Numbered from the stretch's first letter, positions 27,601 to 36,608 are shown. The stretch: DNA of 64,000 nt from Acinetobacter sp. C32I (GCF_023702715.1 NZ_CP098480.1:3410001-3474000); one strand, 5' to 3'. Program-made: numbers and translations. The notes: generated from the letters alone by a model not told the origin.

Positions 27601-28326
27601 CAGATTGAGTTTCAGCAACCCCACATGTGGGTAGAAGAAATTCGCCGTCGTTTTAAAAATACCTATCAAAGTTTATGGTCAGAGCTACTATTACAATATC
27701 AACAGCATTTTCCTGAACAAGAAAATGGTGAGCAGCAACTGTATCAGTGGATTGCTGATTGGCTTGGTGAGGTATTACACACACCACTGAATCAGGGCTT
27801 TCAGTTAAAGCAATTAGCTGCAGGACAATATTTATCGGAATGTCCTTTCTATCTGGCTTTATCGGATCGAGTGCTGGCGATGCAGCGTGTACAGCAGCTT
27901 TTTGAGGAATATGGTATCGAAATGCCTGAGTTACTTGAGGCTAAATCTGCCCGTTACTTAAATGGCTCTATTGACTTGGTTTACTTCGATGGCCAGCGTT
28001 ACCATATTGCCGATTATAAGAGTAATTATCTGGGGGCAGAGCAATTGGATTATCAGCAGCCTCAGATTGCAGAAAGTATGTCGCTGTCGAGTTATTGGTT
28101 ACAAGCGGCGTTATATCTGGTAGCGCTACATCGTTATCTGTCGGTGAAATTACAGGATTATGAGATGCAGCAGCATTTAGGCGGCGCATCTTATCTGTAT
28201 TTGCGCGGCATGAATGGGCAGGCGCAGCAAGGCTGTTACTACTGGAAGCCTGAGGATGAGTTTATCTTACGTTTGGATGCAATACTTGGATATTTTTCTG
28301 AGGATAAAGCTGGAAAAATGGTGTAG
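24613..28326 (+). CDS. recB: Exonuclease V subunit RecB
   Basis: 3'-5' helicase and nuclease subunit of RecBCD. The 1237 residues contain Walker A ASAGTGKT (25-32), motif II LILVDEFQDTNQDQ (about 412-425), GDRKQAIYGFRGGD (about 445-458), MTIHQSKGLEFK (about 770) and motif VI WYVALTRAS. The C-terminal nuclease has the metal-binding NGSIDLVYFDGQ and HIADYKSNY (about 1117-1140). GGAG lies ten bases before the ATG. All key residues appear intact. Confidence 0.96.
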   Translation: MNSKYPVSYQPIGDIQFEGLHLIEASAGTGKTYTLSSLMVRIFLEKYLPNQVIATTFTRAAAAELKTRIRLRLVEILEFLEPFRDVLEQDIQAKALQESDPLKQQVLQNFAPRIAYACERLKLVIDQLDELFVGTLDSFSQKLLREFAFESGKIERAEITEDAKSYTRQLIHDVLREWIQTQPQQVINALYSVGGLKSVDHFVGMVESSLNFSSAQFKLPAMPEIELAQLQQWQQQAQQIDLSSLAEYFQLEGAYYAHINGASFRNNAFHKLFTESLPPLLTALNSPENIQIFDAYFADSRDAVFKFLDKLEAQKIFKKCPAEIAEGFYQHPCVLQLQKLFHAVQQTQQEFEQLQVYLKAYLCVEVKKRLPQVLQQKGETTFAQQIKTLSEALKGEQGQSFAVFVQSRYPLILVDEFQDTNQDQDDMLASIWRHPQRYQKGCMIMVGDRKQAIYGFRGGDMLTFLNAYQDIMAKQGREYKLVHNHRSVKELVEVVDLLFQRQIDFGEQVSYDPIQAGSRPHPALVENAQFNPQPLRWVQLHEGNEQATQVAWQIQHLLNQAYLKQLYLEGDVPTAIDEDDIAILSRSHRQLDEVQYVLERMGIRVNRPSKRSVFDSSIAQDVGALLTALLHPYDEAKLKRALLSRLFGFDLARLLALEQSAEGLSEYIQQFDDIREMWLNQGFLSAWQRCLNQFGLWQQLVATQSKDNERAVVNLRHLTDLLSQHSEHVQGMQNLYHWYLKQLNSPSDRDWELEHKLSSEAGVQLMTIHQSKGLEFKIVFLLGANKAFAEVQKTLNFSTTEIQLPETGQIRTQRVVAVADKNFLQQTELDQHQQRALAEQNRLWYVALTRASHRVYAVFEPEKGDKNKFSGLAFWKNQGDNFQHPYSADAELILARPQALQMQQTQQQRVLLAQTLPTQRFYARGKTSFSYLAQHLKHKATRADRLANIDIDFEQAEDELNLAELENKTTAQPIAWIKQYFPKGTLAGNFLHEIFEQIEFQQPHMWVEEIRRRFKNTYQSLWSELLLQYQQHFPEQENGEQQLYQWIADWLGEVLHTPLNQGFQLKQLAAGQYLSECPFYLALSDRVLAMQRVQQLFEEYGIEMPELLEAKSARYLNGSIDLVYFDGQRYHIADYKSNYLGAEQLDYQQPQIAESMSLSSYWLQAALYLVALHRYLSVKLQDYEMQQHLGGASYLYLRGMNGQAQQGCYYWKPEDEFILRLDAILGYFSEDKAGKMV

Positions 28327-28433
28327 ATAAAGTGTGTGATTTTAAATTAAACAAAAGCTTAGCTTGTGAATAACTCTGTTTATAACCTTGTGGACAAGCG
28401 TGTGGGTAAGTTTGAGGATAACTCTGTGGACAA
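28322..28433 (+). repeat. Cluster of DnaA-box-like 9-mers at the recD start
   Basis: One exact TGTGNATAA (28365-28373, TGTGAATAA) is accompanied by single-mismatch copies at 28322-28330, 28389-28397, 28401-28409 and 28425-28433. The last four start 24, 12 and 24 bp apart and all point the same way, forming a short imperfect tandem repeat inside the first codons of recD. DnaA binding is an inference from sequence only. Confidence 0.5.
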
Positions 28434-30177
28434 ACAAGTTGATGATCAGTCAGCACAAATGACATGGTTAAATATGTGGAGTGACTATCTCTCACAAGCA
28501 CCATTTTCTCAATCTACTCAATCAGTTAACGCTGCACAGGTACTACAACAATTGGTTGAAGCCAGTTTACAAGGCGACAGTTGTATTGAGGCTGATCCAG
28601 CACAGATTGAAGCACTGGCTGACTTAGCAGTTTCTAGTGAAATTGCAGTGACGCAAGTTGCGCCGTGTGTCTATGATCAGCAGGGCTTGGCATTATACCG
28701 ATATTGGCATCTAGAGCAACGCCTCGCACAGCAGATTTGTCGATTAAAGCGACAAACGATTCAGGCTGTTGATAGCGAACATTATCAAGACTTACTCAGC
28801 GATGAACACCAGCAGGCTGCACTGAAAATGGTGCTGCAACAAGGCCTGAGCATTATTACTGGCGGTCCAGGGACAGGTAAAACCTATACCTTGGCACGTA
28901 TTATTGCAGCCCTCAACCAGACCATTCCCGATATTCGTATTGCCATGGCAGCGCCTACAGGCAAGGCTGCACAACGTATGCAGGAAGCATTACAGAACTC
29001 ATTGAATGATCCAAAATTATTGGAATCAGGTTTAATTACAGATGAGTTGCGTAATCAAACCACGCAGACCTTGCACCGTTTACTGGGCATGGGCAATCGA
29101 CAAATACCACGCTTTCATCCCAAACAGCCTTTGCCATATGATGTGATTGTGGTTGATGAAGCCTCCATGCTGGATTTGAATTTGGCAACCCTGTTATTTG
29201 AAGCAGTCCCAGATCAATGCCGAATTATTTTGCTTGGTGATGCCAATCAGTTGGCTTCGGTTGATGTCGGCTCGGTTTTGGCTGATTTACAGCAAGTACA
29301 GGCATTGGCTGAAAACCGAGTCCAGCTACAGACCAGCCGTCGTTTCTCTGGTGAAGCCAAGATTGGGCAATTCGCACGATTTATTCAGGCCCAGCAAGAT
29401 CTCAGCAGCCCTGATTTAGTTTTATCAAAACTAGAGGCGGAAATTGTTCAGGCTGCACCTTTGCAAACGATTTCCTTAAATAAAGATATGCCTGACCTGA
29501 TCCAGTTGGAATATCTACCCGAGCAGCAGGATGTGGAGATTGAACCTTATCAACATCAGTTAATGGCTGGATTTCAAGCTTATATCGAAGCTTTGAAACA
29601 TTATATACAGGCAGATGAACCTGCCGAACAGATTCAGAACGTAATTCAAGCCTTTGATGATTATCGAATCTTAACGGCAGTTCGACATGGGCCACTGGGG
29701 ATTGAGCAGCTGAATCGTTATGCCGGACATTGGCTCAATCAGCAACTCAAACAAATCGCTGTTGGAGACTGGTATATCGGGCGTCCTGTAATGATGACCT
29801 ATAATGACTATCAGCTTGGGATTTCCAATGGTGATATCGGGATCTGTTTTAAACATCGCACCCAGTCACAGCAATTCGAAGTCTTTTTCCCGAGCTTAAA
29901 TAAATGGATTGCAGCACACCGACTGCCACGCAGTATGCAAACCGCTTTTGCTTTAACCATTCATAAATCACAAGGTTCGGAATTTACCCATACCGCGATT
30001 GTTTTAGATGCATATGCCGAGAAGCTGTTGAGTCAGGAATTGATCTATACCGCCGTTACGCGTGCTAAAAAAGTGGTGAGTATTTTGGCCAATGCACCTG
30101 CATTACAGCAGGCACTTAGCATCCGTACTGTTCGACGTAGTGGTTTAGTGCAAAAGATCAATTTGAACAGATTGTGA
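28366..30177 (+). CDS. recD: Exonuclease V subunit RecD
   Basis: 5'-3' helicase subunit of RecBCD, 603 residues. It shows Walker A GGPGTGKT (166-173), motif II VIVVDEASML, LLGDANQLASVDVGSVL and the C-terminal FALTIHKSQGSEF with YTAVTRAKK. I place the start at the GTG (28366); the first internal ATG is at 28459. The first ~30 residues, a repetitive VDK/DNS stretch, fall before the conserved domain and are encoded by the DnaA-box-like repeat, so the true start could be the ATG at 28459. Last gene of the recCBD operon. Confidence 0.94.
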   Translation: MNNSVYNLVDKRVGKFEDNSVDKQVDDQSAQMTWLNMWSDYLSQAPFSQSTQSVNAAQVLQQLVEASLQGDSCIEADPAQIEALADLAVSSEIAVTQVAPCVYDQQGLALYRYWHLEQRLAQQICRLKRQTIQAVDSEHYQDLLSDEHQQAALKMVLQQGLSIITGGPGTGKTYTLARIIAALNQTIPDIRIAMAAPTGKAAQRMQEALQNSLNDPKLLESGLITDELRNQTTQTLHRLLGMGNRQIPRFHPKQPLPYDVIVVDEASMLDLNLATLLFEAVPDQCRIILLGDANQLASVDVGSVLADLQQVQALAENRVQLQTSRRFSGEAKIGQFARFIQAQQDLSSPDLVLSKLEAEIVQAAPLQTISLNKDMPDLIQLEYLPEQQDVEIEPYQHQLMAGFQAYIEALKHYIQADEPAEQIQNVIQAFDDYRILTAVRHGPLGIEQLNRYAGHWLNQQLKQIAVGDWYIGRPVMMTYNDYQLGISNGDIGICFKHRTQSQQFEVFFPSLNKWIAAHRLPRSMQTAFALTIHKSQGSEFTHTAIVLDAYAEKLLSQELIYTAVTRAKKVVSILANAPALQQALSIRTVRRSGLVQKINLNRL

Positions 30178-30279
30178 ACTTATTCTTCAAAATTCACCAT
30201 TTTGTAAGTAAAAGCTTACAAGGATTCGAGATATTGTCGCTAGAGCAAGCGCAAGCTTTTTGAGATTATGTACACACAA

Positions 30280-30425
30280 AGAGCCTAGCACGGAAAGCTA
30301 GGTAAATCGCAAAAATATAATAATAACGTCGTATGACAGCGAACTTACAGTGAAGTAAGTGATAAAAGAGGAAACTTACAGCCGCTAAGCCTTGTAGTTT
30401 TGGGAGAGACTACAGGGCTTTTTTA
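30280..30425 (+). ncRNA. Candidate structured small RNA or recD 3' UTR
   Basis: Three hairpins follow in series on the plus strand: CCTAGC/GCTAGG (30284-30302), ACTTAC/GTAAGT (30343-30360) and a 12-bp terminator stem ending in six T (30387-30424). A perfect TATAAT lies at 30316-30321, but I see no -35 to go with it, so the 5' end is uncertain. The RNA could be independent or the processed end of the recCBD message. I do not recognise a known RNA family. Confidence 0.35.
30387..30424 (+). terminator. Intrinsic terminator downstream of recD
   Basis: Arms AAGCCTTGTAGT and ACTACAGGGCTT pair over 12 bp with a single U-G wobble around a 10-base loop, and run into TTTTTT. Confidence 0.85.
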
Positions 30426-30669
30426 TTTTCATCTCAAAATTCTCTATAAAATCAAGATAATCCATATACTATTTAGGGTTTTTGAGCATAGATGAATATT
30501 CACGCTTTAAAAATCTACATTGGTTTTACTTCAATTGCATCTTCAAATAAAAGGAAGAAATATAAATCTTCTTGTCTGACAATTTTTTGTTATTATTAAG
30601 TTAAATGTTATACAGACTTGTACGTTTTTTCTTACACAGAGATAAGAGAAATGCTATTTTTCTCCACAA

Positions 30670-30697
30670 TTGATTCTGACAGAATAGTCGGTATAGA
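30670..30697 (+). promoter_or_regulatory. Promoter-like sequence without an obvious gene
   Basis: TTGATT and TATAGA are separated by 16 bp. A transcript from here would run about 145 bases to the terminator at 30819-30845 with no good coding region. In such AT-rich DNA a chance match is quite possible. Confidence 0.25.
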
Positions 30698-30818
30698 GAA
30701 AGCGAATATGTGTTAAAACAATAAAGAAAAGGATGGGTGATGAGCATTCAGAGGGTTTGAATGGTGTAAGAAAAAAGAATAAAAAACAACAAAAAAGAAT
30801 AATGATAAATCTAAGCGC

Positions 30819-30845
30819 AAAAGCCCAAGTTTAACTTGGGCTTTT
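30819..30845. terminator. Bidirectional intrinsic terminator
   Basis: AAGCCCAAGTT and AACTTGGGCTT form an 11-bp inverted repeat with flanking A and T runs. It lies 29 bp past the stop of the minus-strand serine hydrolase and would end that transcript. Confidence 0.88.
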
Positions 30846-30873
30846 TTATGCGTGGTATTTTAGTGGCTAATCC

Positions 30874-32172
30874 TTAAACCAGGTCGGCTTCAGTACGATC
30901 GGTTGCAAATAGGGAGCGACGTTGATTCTTCGGAATTTTAGGACAATTGGTGGAGATCTGGTACAGCGTTTTTGCCAGCGCAGGTAGATGCGTACCGACG
31001 ACCGATTTACCAGTCGTCAGTAGCGATACACTAATATCCCGTTCAGGGTCAGCCCAACACAGAATATTCGAGAAGCCAATATGGCCAAAAGCCTGTCCTG
31101 TCATTGGACCAAACAAACCGACAGGATTACTGCCGAGCATTGGACCCAGCGCATAGCGCATTGGTGCTAATAAGGTACGATCTAAGCTAATCCCAGAGGT
31201 TGGCAGGGTGGAGCGAAATACCGTTTGAGGACTCATGATTTGTTTGCCCTGATATTCACCACCACTGAGCAGCATTTCAAAAAATCGCCCTGCTTGTTCT
31301 GCACTGGTATAAATATTCCCCGCAGGACAAATGGTATCCATGAAGCGAGTATCATTGGTGACATCAACAGCGAGTTGTAGGCCGCCACCGAGTACATGAT
31401 TGAGATAATGGTCTGTACCTAAACTTGGATGGATTCCCGTGGCATAGTTTAGCGCAACATCATCACGATATTCAGGCTTTAAACCATAATTGAAATAATC
31501 CAAGCCCATTGGTTTTTCAATATTTTCAGCCAAAAACTCACGAACGCTTTGCCCTGTTACCCGTTGCACAATTTCGCCCAGAATATAACCTGCGGTCACC
31601 GCATGGTAGGCCAGATGAGTGCCTGAAGGGGAAACTGGTTTTGCGGCATAAAGCAGTTTTAATATATCTTCTTGATTAAATAAAAGCTCAGGTGTGACTT
31701 CTGTATCAATGCGAGGAATACCACCACGATGGGAGAGCAAATGGAAAATGGTCGCCCGACGTTTACCATTCACGCCATATTCCGGAATGTAATAGCTAAT
31801 CGGATCAAGTAGATTCAAATCACCTCGTTCATCCAGCATGTGGATCAACATTGCTGTGACCATTTTGGAGGCGGAGAACAGGCAAACTGGGGTATCTGGT
31901 GTCCCAATCTTGGCATCGGTGGCTAAGCCATCTGGAGAGTTACCTTGTGCATAGCCGATACTTCGATTGAGAAGAATCTGTCCTTGACGACGTAGGCATA
32001 AGCTAATGAGTGGATAATTCCCCGTTTTATATAGACTTTCAACACTGTTCCATATCTTTTGAATCTGTCTTTCGGTCATGCCACCCAATTCAGCCGAGAC
32101 TTCATCCTTGCTGCGAATGACTTGACTGAGGTCATGCGGGACATAACAGGTATTGGTTGATAAAATTTTCAC
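30874..32172 (-). CDS. Serine hydrolase of the class C beta-lactamase/esterase fold
   Basis: A 432-residue beta-lactamase-related serine hydrolase (EstB/LactB-like). The active Ser-x-x-Lys is Ser-Ala-Ser-Lys at residues 100-103, the Tyr motif is likely YHAVTAG, and the third motif is HIG in FGHIGFSN, as in many esterases of this fold, so it need not be a beta-lactamase. I chose GTG at 32172 because GAGGGA lies 8 bp upstream; the longer reading to 32301 adds 43 residues unlike the family. No signal peptide is visible, so it is probably cytoplasmic. Divergent from rpsO. Confidence 0.85.
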   Translation of the reverse strand: MKILSTNTCYVPHDLSQVIRSKDEVSAELGGMTERQIQKIWNSVESLYKTGNYPLISLCLRRQGQILLNRSIGYAQGNSPDGLATDAKIGTPDTPVCLFSASKMVTAMLIHMLDERGDLNLLDPISYYIPEYGVNGKRRATIFHLLSHRGGIPRIDTEVTPELLFNQEDILKLLYAAKPVSPSGTHLAYHAVTAGYILGEIVQRVTGQSVREFLAENIEKPMGLDYFNYGLKPEYRDDVALNYATGIHPSLGTDHYLNHVLGGGLQLAVDVTNDTRFMDTICPAGNIYTSAEQAGRFFEMLLSGGEYQGKQIMSPQTVFRSTLPTSGISLDRTLLAPMRYALGPMLGSNPVGLFGPMTGQAFGHIGFSNILCWADPERDISVSLLTTGKSVVGTHLPALAKTLYQISTNCPKIPKNQRRSLFATDRTEADLV

Positions 32173-32295
32173 GATTCCCTCGCAATATTTTCGTTTTCTT
32201 TCTTCTCTGTCATAAATTGAAAACAGAATCAGGCTAGTGTGCCTATTTTGTACAGCGCTGTCAGCTGCCGAATTGCCAGCAGATATAAAACAATT

Positions 32296-32324
32296 TTGCA
32301 ATATAGCGATAGATCACTTAAAAT
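32296..32324 (+). promoter_or_regulatory. Promoter of rpsO
   Basis: TTGCAA (32296-32301) and TAAAAT (32319-32324) are 17 bp apart, a good sigma-70 match. The transcript would begin near 32331 and have a leader of about 80 bases. That is room for the S15 feedback structure known from E. coli, though I cannot confirm the pseudoknot here. Confidence 0.7.
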
Positions 32325-32412
32325 AAGCGCCTTGCTGTAGTGATGCACGGCAGTCGGTTGGTTTCAACTGATTATTATCATTTTATTTTTGTAAGCATCT
32401 CGGAGAAATCGA

Positions 32413-32682
32413 ATGGCTTTAACTAACACTGATCGCGCAGAGATCATCGCTAAATTTGCTCGTGCTGAAAACGACACTGGTTCACCTGAAGTACAAGTTG
32501 CTTTATTGACTGCTCAAATCAATGATTTGCAAGGTCACTTTAAAGAACACAAACACGACCACCACAGCCGTCGTGGTTTGATCCGTATGGTTAACCAACG
32601 TCGTAAATTACTTGACTACTTAAACGGTAAAGATCACGGTCGTTATATTGCTTTGATCGGCGCATTAGGTTTACGTCGTTAA
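32413..32682 (+). CDS. rpsO: 30S ribosomal protein S15
   Basis: Ribosomal protein S15, 89 residues, binding the central domain of 16S rRNA. The highly conserved [17 protein letters not shown] (22-38) and the [25 protein letters not shown] region (41-65) are intact. GGAG lies 8 bases before the ATG. Followed by pnp, the usual gammaproteobacterial arrangement. In E. coli S15 represses its own translation; the same is plausible here. Confidence 0.98.
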   Translation: MALTNTDRAEIIAKFARAENDTGSPEVQVALLTAQINDLQGHFKEHKHDHHSRRGLIRMVNQRRKLLDYLNGKDHGRYIALIGALGLRR

Positions 32683-32772
32683 TTCGATTTTACTTTGTTT
32701 TCGCTATTTCGCATGTTGCTATGCTTTATTGCTGAAAAGAGAGTTTCATCTAATTTATCTTAGATGACTTTA

Positions 32773-32799
32773 GAAGGGGCGCTTGTTCGCTCCTTCTTT
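32773..32799 (+). terminator. rpsO-pnp intercistronic terminator/attenuator
   Basis: GAAGGGGCG and CGCTCCTTC form a 9-bp stem with one wobble pair and a 6-base loop, followed by TTTG. It lies 90 bp past the rpsO stop and probably gives partial termination before pnp. The ~130 bp that follow precede pnp and could hold its own promoter or RNase III site. Confidence 0.7.
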
Positions 32800-32931
32800 G
32801 TGTTTAAATTTATTTAAAATTTTGATCTAGTGCGATGGCTTCTAAGCTTTGTCATTTATCTACACAGCAGTTGTAGTCTGAATGCCAAACCTTAGGGGTC
32901 TCACTAGAATAAAACTAGGAAAATATAATAC

Positions 32932-35025
32932 ATGTCAATGTTTAATATCGTTCGTAAAGAATTCCAATTTGGTCAACACCAAGTTGTTTTAGAAACGGGT
33001 CGTGTTGCACGTCAAGCAAATACAGTTTTAGTTACCATGGGTGGCGTGACTGTTCTCGTTGCGGTTGTGGCTCAGCCTAAAGCAAAAGCGGGTCAAGATT
33101 TTTTCCCGTTAACTGTTAACTATCAAGAAAAACAATATGCAGCTGGTCGTATCCCTGGTGGTTACGGTAAGCGCGAAGGCCGTGCGTCTGAAGCTGAAAC
33201 TTTAATCTCACGTCTCATTGACCGTCCAATCCGTCCATTGTTCCCAGAAGGTTATTTCAACGAAATCCAAGTGACAGCGACTGTTGTTTCTTCGGATAAG
33301 ACGATGGATGCAGATATCGCTGCAATGTTGGGTACTTCAGCAGCATTGTCGATTGCGGGTACACCTTTCCGTGGTCCAATCGGTGGCGCACGTGTTGGTT
33401 TAATCAACGGCGAATACGTTCTTAACCCGAATTTTGAACAACTGGCTCAGTCTGACCTAGACCTTGTGGTTGCAGGTACTGAATCAGCAGTATTGATGGT
33501 TGAATCTGAAGCAAAAGAGCTTTCAGAAGACCAAATGTTGGGCGCGGTTCTTTTTGGTCATGACGAAATGCAAATTGCAATTCAAGCGATCAAAGAATTT
33601 GCTGCAGCTGCGGGTGCGGTTGAATCGACTTGGGTTGCACCAAGCAAAAACGAAGCATTGCTTGAGCAATTAAAAACAGCTTTTGAAGCGAAAATTTCTG
33701 AAGCATATACCATTGCAGTTAAACAAGACCGCTATGCGGCACTTGATGCACTTTATGCAGAAGCCGTTGCTCAGTTCGTTCCTGAAAATGACGAAACGGG
33801 TATTGCGGATGAAGTAAACGAATTATTTGAAGACCTTAAATACCGTACTGTACGTGACAACATTTTGTCAGGTAAGCCACGTATTGATGGTCGTGACACT
33901 AAAACTGTACGTGGTATCGACGTACAAGTTGGTGTATTAGATCGTGCACACGGTTCTGCATTATTCACACGTGGTGAAACTCAAGCGTTAGTGACAACCA
34001 CTTTGGGTAATACCCGTGATGCGTTAATGGTTGATACTTTAGCGGGTACAAAAACTGACAACTTCATGTTGCACTACAACTTCCCAGCTTACTCTGTTGG
34101 TGAAACGGGTCGTGAATCAGGTCCTAAACGTCGTGAAATCGGTCATGGTCGTTTGGCTCGTCGTGGTGTTCAAGCAGTTCTTCCTGCAGCTGACCGCTTC
34201 CCGTACGTGATTCGTATCGTATCTGATATTACTGAATCTAATGGTTCATCTTCTATGGCTTCTGTATGTGGCGCGTCATTGTCACTGATGGATGCTGGTG
34301 TACCATTGAAAGCACCAGTTGCGGGTATCGCAATGGGCTTGGTTAAAGAAGGCGAGCGTTTCGCAGTTCTTTCTGACATCTTGGGTGATGAAGATCACTT
34401 GGGCGATATGGACTTTAAAGTCGCGGGTTCTGCCAACGGTATTACTGCACTTCAAATGGACATCAAGATCGAAGGGATCACTGAAGAGATCATGGAAGTT
34501 GCATTAAACCAAGCATTTGCTGGTCGTATGCACATCCTGAATGAAATGAACAAAGTCATTTCACGTGCACGTTCAGAAATCAACGCACATGCGCCAACCT
34601 TCGAAGTGATCAACATCAATCCTGACAAGATCCGTGACGTGATTGGTAAAGGTGGTGCGACCATCCGTGCGATTACTGAAGAAACTAAAGCGGCGATTGA
34701 TATCGAAGATAACGGTACTGTACGCGTGTTTGGTGAAACTAAAGCGGCTGCGAAAGCTGCAATTGCGAAAATCCAAGCGCTTACTGCAGAAGTTGAACCA
34801 GGTACGATCTATGCGGGTAAAGTTATTCGTATCGTTGAATTTGGTGCATTCGTCAATATCATGCCAGGGACTGACGGTTTGCTTCACATTTCACAAATCT
34901 CAAATGAGCGTATTGCGAATGTGACTGACGTATTAAAAGAAGGTCAGGACGTTAAAGTACAAGTTGCTGATGTCGACAACCGTGGTCGTATCAAGTTGAC
35001 AATGAAAGACATTGAACAAGCTTAA
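32932..35025 (+). CDS. pnp: Polyribonucleotide nucleotidyltransferase (PNPase)
   Basis: Phosphorolytic 3'-5' exoribonuclease and degradosome component, 697 residues. It has two RNase PH domains (about 10-145 and 310-545), including [20 protein letters not shown] and the catalytic [16 protein letters not shown] and [13 protein letters not shown] regions. A KH domain with [15 protein letters not shown] (about 565-579) and an S1 domain (about 620-690) follow. Downstream of rpsO. The ATG at 32932 has AGGA eleven bases upstream; a second ATG at 32938 is possible. Confidence 0.98.
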   Translation: MSMFNIVRKEFQFGQHQVVLETGRVARQANTVLVTMGGVTVLVAVVAQPKAKAGQDFFPLTVNYQEKQYAAGRIPGGYGKREGRASEAETLISRLIDRPIRPLFPEGYFNEIQVTATVVSSDKTMDADIAAMLGTSAALSIAGTPFRGPIGGARVGLINGEYVLNPNFEQLAQSDLDLVVAGTESAVLMVESEAKELSEDQMLGAVLFGHDEMQIAIQAIKEFAAAAGAVESTWVAPSKNEALLEQLKTAFEAKISEAYTIAVKQDRYAALDALYAEAVAQFVPENDETGIADEVNELFEDLKYRTVRDNILSGKPRIDGRDTKTVRGIDVQVGVLDRAHGSALFTRGETQALVTTTLGNTRDALMVDTLAGTKTDNFMLHYNFPAYSVGETGRESGPKRREIGHGRLARRGVQAVLPAADRFPYVIRIVSDITESNGSSSMASVCGASLSLMDAGVPLKAPVAGIAMGLVKEGERFAVLSDILGDEDHLGDMDFKVAGSANGITALQMDIKIEGITEEIMEVALNQAFAGRMHILNEMNKVISRARSEINAHAPTFEVININPDKIRDVIGKGGATIRAITEETKAAIDIEDNGTVRVFGETKAAAKAAIAKIQALTAEVEPGTIYAGKVIRIVEFGAFVNIMPGTDGLLHISQISNERIANVTDVLKEGQDVKVQVADVDNRGRIKLTMKDIEQA

Positions 35026-35045
35026 TGTTAGCAAGCATTTTGCTT

Positions 35046-35080
35046 AAAAAAAGCGCATTGTTTTAACGATGCGCTTTTTT
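35046..35080. terminator. Intrinsic terminator after pnp
   Basis: AAAAAAGCGCAT and ATGCGCTTTTTT form a strong stem around a 10-base loop, 20 bp past the pnp stop, with a T run on exit. Confidence 0.9.
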
Positions 35081-35137
35081 ATTAAGTGAATGATTGTTAA
35101 GAACATAAAAAGCTGAAACTATAAACATAAAATTTCT

Positions 35138-35185
35138 TGATATTAGACATTAGTCTAATACTTTAATTGTGTGCCTCACAATTAA
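35138..35185 (+). promoter_or_regulatory. dctA promoter with two adjacent palindromes
   Basis: TTGATA (35138-35143) and TTTAAT (35162-35167) are 18 bp apart. The spacer is largely an 8-bp-arm palindrome, TATTAGAC-ATTA-GTCTAATA (35141-35160). A second palindrome, TTAATTGTG-TGCCT-CACAATTAA (35163-35185), covers the -10 and likely start of transcription. The layout suggests one or two DNA-binding regulators of the transporter. Confidence 0.55.
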
Positions 35186-35285
35186 CGTAGAATTCCCCAA
35201 ATTTCCGTGCCTGCCTGCGTTTATGTGGTTTTAGATAGACAGTCGGAAGTCTATTTGTTCATCTCAATATGAAGGAATATCGCAC

Positions 35286-36608
35286 ATGCTTGTCGATCAT
35301 GTCGCCACAGGTCAAGATGACCAACAGCCTCCCAAGAAACCAAAGTTTTATCAGATTCTCTATGTGCAAGTGATCTTCGCGATTGTCGCGGGGATATTGT
35401 TAGGTCATTTCTTCCCAGAATTGGGTGAAAGCTTGAAGCCACTCGGCGAAGCCTTCATTAAATTAGTTAAAATGATTATTGCTCCTGTAATTTTCCTGAC
35501 TGTTGTGACAGGGATTGCAGGCATGAAAAACCTCGGCAGTGTAGGTCGGGTGACCGCGAAGGCCATGATCTACTTCCTGACATTTTCAACCTTGGCCTTG
35601 ATCGTAGGATTGATTGTCGGGAATGTGATTGAGCCAGGTCACGGTTTGAATATTGATCCAAGTAGCTTGCACAGTACCAAAGTTGATGAATATGCTGCCA
35701 AAGCACATGAGTCGACCATTACTGGCTTCTTGATGAACATTATTCCAGATACATTGGTCAGTCCATTTGTATCCGGTCAAATTCTTCAAGTCCTGTTTGT
35801 CGCGGTATTGTTTGGTTTGGCGTTGGCAAAATCAGGTGATTTAGGTCGTCCAGTCACTGATTTTCTACAGCAGCTCACCACGCCAGTATTTACCTTAGTC
35901 GGTATGTTGATGAAGTTTGCGCCGATTGGTGCATTCGGTGCCATGGCCTTTACCATTGGTGCTTATGGGATCAGTTCAATCGGTAACTTGATGTTATTGA
36001 TTGCGACCTTCTACATTACTGCTTTGCTGTTTGTGATTATTATTTTGGGCGCAGTGGCACGTTATAACGGCTTCTCGATTATTGATTTGATTCGTTATAT
36101 TAAAGACGAACTTTGGTTGGTACTCGGAACAAGCTCATCGGAAGCGGCATTACCGTCATTGATGGCGAAGATGGAAAAAGCAGGCTGTGAAAAGTCGGTG
36201 GTGGGTTTAGTCATTCCAACCGGCTATTCATTTAACCTGGATGGTACCAATATTTATATGACTTTGGCGGCATTGTTCATTGCCCAAGCCTGTAATATTG
36301 AATTAACCCTCACCCAACAAATCACCATTCTATTGGTGGCGATGCTGAGCTCTAAAGGTGCGGCAGGGATTACTGGTGCAGGCTTTATTACCTTGGCTGC
36401 AACCCTGTCAGTTGTTCCTGCAATTCCAGTGGCGGGTATGGCATTGATCCTTGGTATTGACCGTTTCATGTCAGAATGCCGTGCATTAACCAACTTGGTC
36501 GGTAATGCTTGTGCCACAATCGTGGTGGCAAAATGGGACAATGCCTTGGATAAAGAGCAACTTGACCAAGCCCTTAAATATGGTGTGGTTGAGAAGAAAG
36601 AAGTGTAA
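35286..36608 (+). CDS. dctA: C4-dicarboxylate:cation symporter DctA
   Basis: Inner-membrane symporter (DAACS family) for succinate, fumarate and malate, 440 residues. Typical features are [22 protein letters not shown] (about 58-79), the serine-rich hairpin [14 protein letters not shown] (about 279-292), [14 protein letters not shown] (about 310-323), [13 protein letters not shown] and [21 protein letters not shown]. These match E. coli DctA closely. AAGGA lies ten bases before the ATG. It is alone in its transcript, between two terminators, and behind a palindromic promoter. Confidence 0.95.
   Translation: MLVDHVATGQDDQQPPKKPKFYQILYVQVIFAIVAGILLGHFFPELGESLKPLGEAFIKLVKMIIAPVIFLTVVTGIAGMKNLGSVGRVTAKAMIYFLTFSTLALIVGLIVGNVIEPGHGLNIDPSSLHSTKVDEYAAKAHESTITGFLMNIIPDTLVSPFVSGQILQVLFVAVLFGLALAKSGDLGRPVTDFLQQLTTPVFTLVGMLMKFAPIGAFGAMAFTIGAYGISSIGNLMLLIATFYITALLFVIIILGAVARYNGFSIIDLIRYIKDELWLVLGTSSSEAALPSLMAKMEKAGCEKSVVGLVIPTGYSFNLDGTNIYMTLAALFIAQACNIELTLTQQITILLVAMLSSKGAAGITGAGFITLAATLSVVPAIPVAGMALILGIDRFMSECRALTNLVGNACATIVVAKWDNALDKEQLDQALKYGVVEKKEV

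Larger units (their letters stand above)
30178..30873. other. Gene-free interval with structured DNA
   Basis: The 696-bp gap between recD and the serine hydrolase holds no convincing coding region. Its first 250 bp contain a series of short hairpins ending in a strong intrinsic terminator. The rest is very AT-rich, with two promoter-like pairs (30572-30599 and 30670-30697) and a second terminator at 30819-30845. Confidence 0.7.

Noticed and set aside
28262..28504. Minus-strand reading frame with repeated Cys-Pro-Gln/Tyr-Pro-Gln units
   Set aside because: It is the complement of the repeat at the recD start and overlaps the ends of recB and recD; no ribosome site or independent support.
30740..30760. 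Six-codon reading frame after AGGATGGGTG
   Set aside because: Too short and too weakly supported to call a peptide; no attenuated gene follows.
30874..32172. Calling this gene a beta-lactamase
   Set aside because: The fold motifs fit, but the HIG third motif and lack of a signal peptide suit an esterase-like hydrolase; resistance function is not supported.
34573..34887. 104-codon minus-strand frame in pnp
   Set aside because: Antisense shadow of the KH/S1 region of PNPase, with no start signals.
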